DNA of 11,300 nucleotides, taken from positions 1 through 11,300 of the forward strand of contig CALXKG010000063.1 in NCBI GenBank assembly GCA_944388825.1. The letters are read 5' to 3'. The notes beneath the pieces were generated by a model, which saw only the letters and a list, made by a program, of their open reading frames with translations, did not search any database and had not been told where the DNA came from. Source of the DNA: an uncultured Clostridia bacterium. Lineage in GTDB: Bacteria > Bacillota > Clostridia > Oscillospirales > Ruminococcaceae. Below are positions 6,374-11,300 of the stretch, in pieces (within the stretch, counting starts at the first letter, position 1; each line of letters opens with the position of its first letter). The translations under genes were made by a program, and so were the position numbers.

Positions 6374-7903
6374 TTATTGATCTTCTTCCATATCCGGGAC
6401 CGGGGCCGTCTGGCTGTCCGCCGGCAGCGCGTCCGGCGAGACCGGCAGGATGAACCAGAAATCGCTTCCCTTTCCGACTTCGCTTTCGACCCCGTACCGG
6501 GCGTGGTGCAGCTCCAACACCCCCCGGACGATCGACAGGCCAAGCCCTGTCCCGACCGCGCTGCGGCGGTGGACCCGGTCGATCTTGTAATACCGGTCCC
6601 AGACCAGCGGCAGCTTGTCCGGCGGGATGCCCTCGCCGTGGTCGATCACCTCGACCTTGACCTCCCCGTCCGATACCGTCTGACGGATCCGGATCTCCCC
6701 CGCGCCGCCCGCGTAGTGAAGGGCGTTGCCGAGAAGGTTATAGACCACCTGGGAGATGCGGGTGCGGTCGGCGTCGACATAGATCTCGGCGTCCGCCTCG
6801 ACCGTAAACCTACAGCCTCTGGTTTCGGTCATTTTGGAAAACCGCCCGGCGGTGTCCCGCAAAAGCCCCGTCAGGTTAAACCGCTCGGGCTTGAGCGAAA
6901 CCGCCCCGGCCTGGAGCTTGGAAAGGTCGAGCAGGTCGTTGACCAGGGAGGTCAAATGGTTGGCCTCGTCGATGATGATCTGAACGTTTTCCGGCGTATT
7001 CTCCCCCGGAAGATCCCGCATGACCTCGGCGTACCCGGTGATGAGGGTCAACGGCGTGCGGAGGTCGTGGGAGACGTTGGCGAGCAAATCCCGGCGGAGC
7101 TGCTCCACCTGCCCCAGCTCATGGGCGACCGCCTGGAGGGCCGCGTCCAGTTCCTGCACTTCCCGCGGAGCCGGCGTCCCGCAGGGGGTATAGTCCCCGC
7201 GCGGCAGGTCCTTTGCCGCCCGGCTGATCCGGATAACCGGCTGGGCGATCCGCCGGGAGAGGAAGGCGGCGACACAGGCCCCCGCCATCAGCATAAGCGC
7301 CGTCACCGCCACCAGCACATACCGGATGGTCTGGACGGTGGTGTTCAGGGGGGTGACGACCGAGTTGAGCAGCAGGATCCGCTCCTCCCCGTTTATCCCG
7401 TCAAAGATCTGCACATAGATGATGCTCTCCTTGTTCAGGATGACCGGGATGCCGCTCGGCAGCTGCTGCCGCCAGAAATCGGGGCGGTAGGCCTCTTCGG
7501 CGTCGCCGCTGATCTCCAGAAGGTAGGTCCCTCCCGCCTGGTCGGCGGCGGCGTAAAGGTAAAAAAGCCCGAACGCCCCCATCCGGTGGATGCTGCATTG
7601 GGGGAGGGTGTCGGCCGAGGAAATGACCTGCCCGCGGGAATCGACGACCATCGCGCAGAGCTGCCGCTCCGCGACGATGGATTCCAGCGTCTCCGTCAGG
7701 TCGCCGGAAAAAATGTGGGCGGAGATGTCCGCGCCGATATCCTTGATCTGGGAGGTGGTGATCGCCTTGTAGATCGATTCGAGGAATACGGTCTGCACCA
7801 GCCACAAAACCGCCAGCATCAGCAGGGTAAACAGGATAAACCCGCGGTTGAGCCAGCTGCGGATCGAACGGCCCCGCCCCGGCCGCAGCCGCTTACCCTT
7901 CAA
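6374..7903 (-). CDS. Membrane sensor histidine kinase (HAMP-HisKA-HATPase)
   Basis: This 509-residue transmembrane sensor kinase is the partner of the response regulator just upstream. The order is TM1 (about 21-40), an extracytoplasmic sensor region of roughly 150 residues (about 45-193), and TM2 (about 195-215). A HAMP linker (about 216-268) precedes the HisKA phospho-acceptor motif LLANVSHDLRTPLTLITGYA with His279. The ATPase domain has an N box (VVYNLLGNALHYAG), a G1 box (VIDHGEGIPPDKL), an F-box-like VWDRYYKID, and a G2 box (GTGLGLSIVRG). All catalytic elements are intact. The sensor region has no family I recognise and contains two cysteines (83 and 103), so the signal is unknown. The only suitable start is TTG at 7903-7901, overlapping the regulator gene by 11 bases with only a weak GGGG upstream, suggesting translational coupling. 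The stop lies in the ribosome binding site of the YbaK gene. Confidence 0.95.
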   Translation of the reverse strand: MKGKRLRPGRGRSIRSWLNRGFILFTLLMLAVLWLVQTVFLESIYKAITTSQIKDIGADISAHIFSGDLTETLESIVAERQLCAMVVDSRGQVISSADTLPQCSIHRMGAFGLFYLYAAADQAGGTYLLEISGDAEEAYRPDFWRQQLPSGIPVILNKESIIYVQIFDGINGEERILLLNSVVTPLNTTVQTIRYVLVAVTALMLMAGACVAAFLSRRIAQPVIRISRAAKDLPRGDYTPCGTPAPREVQELDAALQAVAHELGQVEQLRRDLLANVSHDLRTPLTLITGYAEVMRDLPGENTPENVQIIIDEANHLTSLVNDLLDLSKLQAGAVSLKPERFNLTGLLRDTAGRFSKMTETRGCRFTVEADAEIYVDADRTRISQVVYNLLGNALHYAGGAGEIRIRQTVSDGEVKVEVIDHGEGIPPDKLPLVWDRYYKIDRVHRRSAVGTGLGLSIVRGVLELHHARYGVESEVGKGSDFWFILPVSPDALPADSQTAPVPDMEEDQ

Positions 7904-8564
7904 AGCGGTAGCCGACCCCGCGCAGGGTGACGATCAGCCGCGCGTAAGGGCCGAGGCTGCGGCGGAGGAGCTTGATGTGGGTATCCAGCGTCCGGTCGTC
8001 GCCGTAAAAATCGTAGCCCCAGACGTTGGTGATCAGCGACTCCCGGGTCAGGGCGATCCCGCGGTTGCGGACCATGTAGAACAGAAGGTCGTACTCCTTC
8101 GGGGAGAGGTCCTTCTGCTCCCCGTCGACAAAGACCATCCGGGCGGTAAAGTCGACCTGCAGCCCCTCGTACCGGTAAACCTCCCGGGCGGGGGCCCTGG
8201 CGGCGGCCCGTTTGAGGACGGCGCTCACCCGCATCATCAGTTCCCGCGGGGAGAAGGGCTTGACGACATAGTCGTCTACCCCCAGCTCGAACCCGTGGAT
8301 CCGGTCGTACTCCTCCCCTCTGGCCGAAAGCATGATAATCGGGGTCTGGACGTCGGACCGGCGGATCTCCCGGCAGGCGGAAAAGCCGTCCAGTTCCGGC
8401 ATCATCACGTCCATGATGATCAGGTCGTAGGCCCCTTTTTTAAACATCCGGACCGCTTCCATCCCGTCGTCCGCCTCGTCGACTGTATAGCCGTCGAATT
8501 CGGCGTATTTGCGGATCATCGAGCGGATGTTCTGTTCGTCATCCACTACCAGCAGTTTGGGCAT
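7893..8564 (-). CDS. OmpR/PhoB-family response regulator
   Basis: This 223-residue cytosolic DNA-binding regulator is phosphorylated by the adjacent kinase. The receiver domain (1-120) has the acidic pair Asp8-Asp9 (LLVVDDEQNI), the phospho-acceptor Asp52 (IIMDVMMPELDG), Ser80 at the switch position (IIMLSARGEEYDR) and Lys102 (YVVKPFSPREL). The C-terminal winged helix-turn-helix (about 128-223) carries KDLSPKEYDLLFYM, the recognition helix region (RTLDTHIKLLRRSL) and the wing VTLRGVGYRFEG. Every key residue is present, so it should be functional. The ATG at 8564 is chosen over one at 8609 because a near-perfect AGGAGG lies 7 bases upstream. It is the first gene of the four-gene unit, divergent from the pentapeptide-repeat gene, so the 8565-8698 region is a natural place for autoregulation. 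Targets cannot be told. Confidence 0.96.
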   Translation of the reverse strand: MPKLLVVDDEQNIRSMIRKYAEFDGYTVDEADDGMEAVRMFKKGAYDLIIMDVMMPELDGFSACREIRRSDVQTPIIMLSARGEEYDRIHGFELGVDDYVVKPFSPRELMMRVSAVLKRAAARAPAREVYRYEGLQVDFTARMVFVDGEQKDLSPKEYDLLFYMVRNRGIALTRESLITNVWGYDFYGDDRTLDTHIKLLRRSLGPYARLIVTLRGVGYRFEG

Positions 8565-8597
8565 TTGATGGCCTCCTTTTTTGGAAGAATGTTGTAA

Positions 8598-8614
8598 CTG
8601 CGGCCGCACCGCAG
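8598..8614. promoter_or_regulatory. Inverted repeat in the leader of the response regulator gene
   Basis: CTGCGG and CCGCAG are separated by 5 bases, giving a perfect 6-bp inverted repeat centred about 40 bases before the regulator start codon. It could be an operator (dyad for a dimeric regulator) or a small leader hairpin. No second copy was noticed in the window. Confidence 0.35.
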
Positions 8615-8643
8615 CTGTATAAGGTGAAACAAATCCGGCGCCG

Positions 8644-8672
8644 TTGCATATTTTCCCCCGCTATGCTATAAT
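8644..8672 (+). promoter_or_regulatory. Promoter of the pentapeptide-repeat gene
   Basis: -35 TTGCAT (8644-8649), a 17-base spacer, and a consensus -10 TATAAT (8667-8672) with TGC directly upstream form an extended -10 promoter. The start would be near 8679, giving a leader of only about 20 bases before the ATG at 8699, most of it purine-rich ribosome binding site. The -35 also forms an inverted repeat with ATGCAA at 8671-8676, which could be a regulator site or the -35 of a divergent promoter for the response regulator; the minus-strand -10 would be poor. Confidence 0.75.
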
Positions 8673-8698
8673 GCAAGACAGGAAAAGGGGGCGGGGAA

Positions 8699-9301
8699 AT
8701 GTTCACCGAAAAGACCTATGAAAACGTCGATTTCCGGGACGCGGAGATCCTGGAAGAAAAGCTCGTCGGCCTTACCTTCATCCGCTGCGGGTTCCAGGGG
8801 GCGGACTTTGCCGGCATTACGCTGGAAAACTGCCGGTTTGAGCGCTGCGGCTTCCAGGGCGCGAACCTCTCCGGCATCACGGCGAAAGGCTGCGGGTTTA
8901 TCGCCTGCTCCTTCCCTTATGCGGGACTGTTCGGCGCGGAATTCCGGGACTGCAAGATGCTGGGGTCAAGCCTTGCGTCCGCAAACCTCACCGCCTTCAC
9001 GGTCAGCGGGGGCGACTGGCGGATGACCAGCCTCCCGGAAGCGGACTTCTCCGGCCGGAAGATGGAGGGCATCCGGTTTTGCGAAAGCGACCTGCGGGGC
9101 TGCCGGTTCGACCGGGCAGTCCTGCGGGGATGCGACTTTACCGGGTCGGATATCCGCGGCGCGTCCTTCCTCTCGGCCGACCTGCGGGGGTGTGTCCTCG
9201 AACGGCTTTCGCTTCTGGACGGGAAATTCAAGGGGGCGAAAATCGACCTGCGGCAGGCGGTTTTATTCGCCGAAGCGCTGGGCCTGCGGGTCGATGTGTA
9301 A
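8699..9301 (+). CDS. Pentapeptide-repeat protein, Qnr-like
   Basis: This 200-residue protein is made almost wholly of tandem A(D/N)LXX-type pentapeptides, for example GADFAG, GANLSG, EADFSG, SDLRG, CDFTG and SDIRG, with repeats from about residue 9 to 180. Such repeats fold as a right-handed square beta-helix. It ends in a short helix-like segment, DLRQAVLFAEALGLRVDV. This parallels the C-terminal dimerisation end of Qnr proteins (QnrB ends in YQASLLMERLGIAVIG, from memory), and the length is close to Qnr (about 215). Qnr-type proteins mimic B-form DNA and protect gyrase/topoisomerase IV from quinolones or toxins; activity here is inference. It is unusually cysteine-rich within the repeats (CGF, GCGF, GCRF, GCDF). 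The ATG at 8699 sits directly after AGGGGGCGGGGA. It has its own promoter and is divergent from the response regulator. It could instead be a pentapeptide-repeat protein of unrelated role. Confidence 0.85.
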   Translation: MFTEKTYENVDFRDAEILEEKLVGLTFIRCGFQGADFAGITLENCRFERCGFQGANLSGITAKGCGFIACSFPYAGLFGAEFRDCKMLGSSLASANLTAFTVSGGDWRMTSLPEADFSGRKMEGIRFCESDLRGCRFDRAVLRGCDFTGSDIRGASFLSADLRGCVLERLSLLDGKFKGAKIDLRQAVLFAEALGLRVDV

Positions 9302-9480
9302 CCCTATCTTTTATCTTACCCATTTTTTGGCTTTTGCGCAAGAACTTTCACCAAAAATTCACGGAAAACGTTTTAGGAACAGCTGCCGGGGTCTGCGCAG
9401 CCCCGGAAGAAATAAAAAGGGCGGCTTTCGATACGATTCCGTCAGGTTAAGTAGTTAATAGATAACAGAAAGGAACCCAT
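9302..9480 (+). other. Intergenic region before hflX
   Basis: These 179 bases hold no gene. They are noticeably more AT-rich than their surroundings. CCGGGG (9386-9391) and CCCCGG (9401-9406) form a 6-bp stem around 9 bases, followed by an A-rich rather than T-rich run, so it is not a plus-strand terminator. TTTTTGG (9324-9330) can pair with CCAAAAA (9351-9357) around a loop containing the palindrome TTGCGCAA. No clear -35/-10 pair for hflX was found and no convincing terminator for the upstream gene. The segment presumably carries the hflX promoter and leader. AAAGGA 6 bases before the hflX ATG is its ribosome binding site. Confidence 0.5.
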
Positions 9481-10752
9481 ATGCAAAAAATGAACCAACC
9501 CGAGCCCGCGCTGCTGGCCGGCATCGACACCGGCGCATACGATACCGGGCATTCGATGGAAGAACTGCGGGAGCTGGCCAAAACCGCCGGGGCGGAAGTG
9601 CGGGGCATCTTCACCCAGCCCCGCCAGAGCCCCGACCCGGCGACCTACGTCGGCGGCGGAAAGCTCCAGGAGATCAAGGAATTTGCCGCACAGTCGGAGG
9701 CGGAGCTGCTCATCTTCGACGGGGAGCTCACCGGCACCCAGCTGCGCAATATTACGGAAGAGACGGGGCTCCGTGTCATCGACCGCACCAATTTGATCCT
9801 CGACATCTTTGCCGGCCGGGCGACGTCGGCCGAGGGGAAGCTGCAGGTGGAGCTGGCCCAGCAGAAATACCGCCTCCCCCAGCTGGTCGGCGCGGGGACG
9901 GCCCTCTCCCGGCTCGGCGGCGGCATCGGCACCCGCGGCCCCGGCGAGACCCAGCTGGAAACCGACCGGCGGCACATCCGGCGGCGGATCCAGTCGCTGG
10001 AGCGGCAGCTCCGCGAGATGGAAAAGGGGCGGGGGCTCCGGCGGCGGAGGCGGGAAAAATCCGGCGTGCCGGTGGTCGCACTGGTGGGCTACACCAACGC
10101 CGGCAAATCGACCCTTTTAAACCGTTTGACCGGGGCGGACAGCTATGTGCAGGACCAGCTGTTTGCGACCCTTGACCCGACCGCCCGGGAACTGCGGCTG
10201 CCGGACGGGCAAAGGGCCGTACTGATCGACACGGTCGGGCTGATCGAGCGGCTGCCCCATAATCTGGTTGAGGCGTTCCGCTCGACCCTTGAGACGGCGG
10301 CAGAGGCGGACGTGATCCTGGAAGTCTGCGACGGTGCGAGCCCCTATTTCCGCGACCATCTGAAGGTGACGGAAGAGGTGCTGGATTCCCTCGGCTGCGG
10401 CGGCATCCCGAAGATCACCGTCTATAACAAGGTCGACCGGCTCCCCGCTATCCCTTCGGATTTCCCGATGGAGGGGCGGCGGCACGCCTATATCTCCGCG
10501 CTGACCGGCGAGGGGCTGGACCGGCTGCTGCGGCTGGTGGCCGAAACCTTGTCCGAATCGGTCGCGGCGGTGCGGCTGATGGTCCCCTACGCCGCCGGGC
10601 ATATCGCCGGGGCGGTCCGGGCGGAGGGCAGCGTCACCGCCGAGGAATACACCCCCGACGGCGTCCTGCTCACCGCCACCGTCCCCCGCCGGAGTCTGCA
10701 CAAGTACCGGGCGTACCGGGTGGATGAGGCGGAGAAGGCGTATCCCGACTGA
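9481..10752 (+). CDS. hflX: GTPase HflX
   Basis: HflX is a cytosolic, ribosome-associated translational GTPase that splits or rescues stalled 70S ribosomes under stress. The 423-residue product has the N-terminal HflX domain (YVGGGKLQEIKEF, about 56-68; VIDRTNLILDIFAGRATSAEGK, 99-120, shown by its conserved RTxLILDIF core) and the linker GGGIGTRGPGETQLETDRR (146-164). The GTPase domain has G1 GYTNAGKST (203-211), G2 TLDPT (230-234), G3 DTVGLI (250-255), G4 NKVD (316-319) and G5 SALTG (339-343). In G3 the residue after DTVG is leucine where phenylalanine is common; a hydrophobic residue in place of the catalytic glutamine is still usual for the family. The ATG at 9481 has AAAGGA 6 bases upstream; a second Met three codons on is less well spaced. 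It is followed by the terminator at 10795-10823. Confidence 0.97.
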   Translation: MQKMNQPEPALLAGIDTGAYDTGHSMEELRELAKTAGAEVRGIFTQPRQSPDPATYVGGGKLQEIKEFAAQSEAELLIFDGELTGTQLRNITEETGLRVIDRTNLILDIFAGRATSAEGKLQVELAQQKYRLPQLVGAGTALSRLGGGIGTRGPGETQLETDRRHIRRRIQSLERQLREMEKGRGLRRRRREKSGVPVVALVGYTNAGKSTLLNRLTGADSYVQDQLFATLDPTARELRLPDGQRAVLIDTVGLIERLPHNLVEAFRSTLETAAEADVILEVCDGASPYFRDHLKVTEEVLDSLGCGGIPKITVYNKVDRLPAIPSDFPMEGRRHAYISALTGEGLDRLLRLVAETLSESVAAVRLMVPYAAGHIAGAVRAEGSVTAEEYTPDGVLLTATVPRRSLHKYRAYRVDEAEKAYPD

Positions 10753-10767
10753 TTGATGCCGTTTTTG

Positions 10768-10780
10768 GGTACTGCGTACC
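10768..10780 (+). other. Small hairpin after hflX
   Basis: GGTAC-TGC-GTACC forms a 5-bp stem with a 3-base loop between the hflX stop and the main terminator, without a T run. It is probably incidental, or a minor 3'-end stabiliser. Confidence 0.2.
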
Positions 10781-10794
10781 GTATATCTGTAAAG

Positions 10795-10823
10795 AAACAG
10801 GCGCCGGAACCCGGCGCCTGTTT
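10795..10823. terminator. Bidirectional terminator between hflX and the GH30 gene
   Basis: A perfect 13-bp inverted repeat, AAACAGGCGCCGG and CCGGCGCCTGTTT, is closed by a 3-base AAC loop. It lies 42 bases after the hflX stop and 18 bases past the stop of the convergent glycosidase gene. On the plus strand it runs into TTTGATTGTTTG, and on the minus strand into TTTCTTT. It is positioned to end both convergent transcripts. Confidence 0.93.
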
Positions 10824-10841
10824 GATTGTTTGAAATGAAAC

Positions 10842-11300
10842 TTATTCCTCGATCATCAAAGTCGACAGAGTCCGTGCCGGGAACTGCGCCCGGATGACCT
10901 GCCCGTGGATGCGGAAGGCGTAGGACAGATCGTCGTTGCCCTGGTTGAGCGCGACGACCGCGAGGCTGCCGTCGGGGTTCACCGCGGCGGTCAGCTCCAG
11001 CTTCTGGTCGCAGCGGCTGAAGCCCACCCGCTTGGCCCCCGGCTGGATATACCGAGAGAAATGGCCGATGTAGTCGAAGATCAGATTGGTGCGGAAGGTG
11101 CCGTCCCCGTTTACGATCATCCCGGCGGCAAAGCCAAACGGGACATGGCGGGGGCCGCCGTCCTGGTCGACGCAGAATTTCCAGTCGATCCATTTTTCCA
11201 TCCCGGCATTCAGGTTGCCGATCATGTCATGGGCGTAGGCGACCGCGTCCTCCTGTTCCACCGTCTCGGGCGTCTTGTCGCAGGGCATCCCCGGGAAACC
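10842..11300 (-). CDS. Glycoside hydrolase family 30 (glucosylceramidase-like) protein, C-terminal part
   Basis: 152 residues are visible; the open frame continues through the right edge (codons for GFPG precede the first internal Met), so this is the 3' end of a larger gene, not a small ORF. The segment resembles the end of the GH30 barrel and its beta-sandwich side domain: YAHDMIGNLNAGMEKWIDW, then VDQDGGPRHV, DYIGHFSRYIQPGAKRVG, LTAAVNPDGSLAVVALNQ and a final ARTLSTLMIEE. GH30 enzymes cleave beta-linked glycans or glucosylceramide by a retaining mechanism. The two catalytic glutamates lie upstream, outside the window, so neither activity nor export can be judged. No signal peptide can be seen for the same reason. 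It is transcribed toward hflX and ends at the shared terminator. Assignment to GH30 is from remembered motif order and is fairly sure; subfamily is not assignable. Confidence 0.8.
   Translation of the reverse strand, partial: GFPGMPCDKTPETVEQEDAVAYAHDMIGNLNAGMEKWIDWKFCVDQDGGPRHVPFGFAAGMIVNGDGTFRTNLIFDYIGHFSRYIQPGAKRVGFSRCDQKLELTAAVNPDGSLAVVALNQGNDDLSYAFRIHGQVIRAQFPARTLSTLMIEE

Noticed and set aside
6149..7930. 593-codon plus-strand open frame opposite the histidine kinase
   Set aside because: It is long because the kinase gene is GC-rich and its antisense frame rarely meets stops; the translation shows no domain, while the minus strand encodes a complete kinase.
9386..9406. CCGGGG/CCCCGG stem as terminator of the pentapeptide-repeat gene
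   Set aside because: It is followed by an A-rich run (AAGAAATAAAAA) instead of T residues on the coding strand and lies 85 bases past the stop.
10117..11193. 358-codon minus-strand open frame crossing the end of hflX and the terminator
   Set aside because: It runs through a strong bidirectional terminator and lies antisense to the hflX GTPase domain; the real minus-strand gene here is the GH30 fragment in another frame.
10842..11288. Small 148-residue protein starting at the Met at 11288
   Set aside because: The frame continues to the window edge and the sequence matches the C-terminal end of GH30 enzymes, so the Met is internal.

Overview
This GC-rich window looks like chromosomal DNA of a high-GC Firmicute of the Clostridia, most plausibly Oscillospiraceae/Ruminococcaceae-like. 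That is an inference from an rnfCDGEAB operon in the clostridial order, strong AGGAGG-type ribosome binding sites, sigma-A-like promoters with TGn extensions, and a Qnr-like protein of the type known from Gram-positive bacteria. No rRNA or marker gene is present, so genus cannot be given. I see no tRNA, rRNA, CRISPR array, insertion sequence or phage gene.

Layout. (1) Positions 1-4596, minus strand: a sodium- or proton-translocating ferredoxin:NAD+ oxidoreductase (Rnf) operon, transcribed rnfC-rnfD-rnfG-rnfE-rnfA-rnfB. The first five genes are complete; rnfB runs off the left edge after 63 codons. A convincing extended -10 promoter lies at 4684-4712. rnfD/rnfG and rnfE/rnfA overlap by 4 bases. 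rnfC and rnfD are separated by 162 bases holding a repeat-like tract and a hairpin. (2) Positions 4890-8564, minus strand: a compact four-gene unit, OmpR-type response regulator, sensor histidine kinase, YbaK/EbsC-type aminoacyl-tRNA deacylase and aldo/keto reductase, closed by a hairpin at 4844-4876. (3) Positions 8565-8698: a divergent control region. (4) Positions 8699-10752, plus strand: a Qnr-like pentapeptide-repeat protein with its own promoter, then, after a 179-base gap, the ribosome-associated GTPase hflX. (5) Positions 10842-11300, minus strand: the C-terminal end of a GH30-family glycosidase, convergent with hflX and sharing a bidirectional terminator.

How the genes work together. 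Rnf moves electrons from reduced ferredoxin (through RnfB, RnfA/E, RnfD/G) to NAD+ at RnfC and couples this to ion export, so the host is expected to be an anaerobe using ferredoxin-based energy conservation. The other genes form separate housekeeping, stress and signalling modules; nothing in the sequence ties them to Rnf. HflX (ribosome rescue), YbaK (mistranslation editing) and the Qnr-like protein (possible gyrase protection) are all plausible stress-tolerance functions, but that grouping is inference.

I did not find a clear new multi-gene system. The points most worth a second look are the four-cysteine tail on RnfE, the matching AGAT flavinylation sites in RnfD and RnfG, the repeat/hairpin inside the rnf operon, and the Qnr-like gene divergent from the two-component system.
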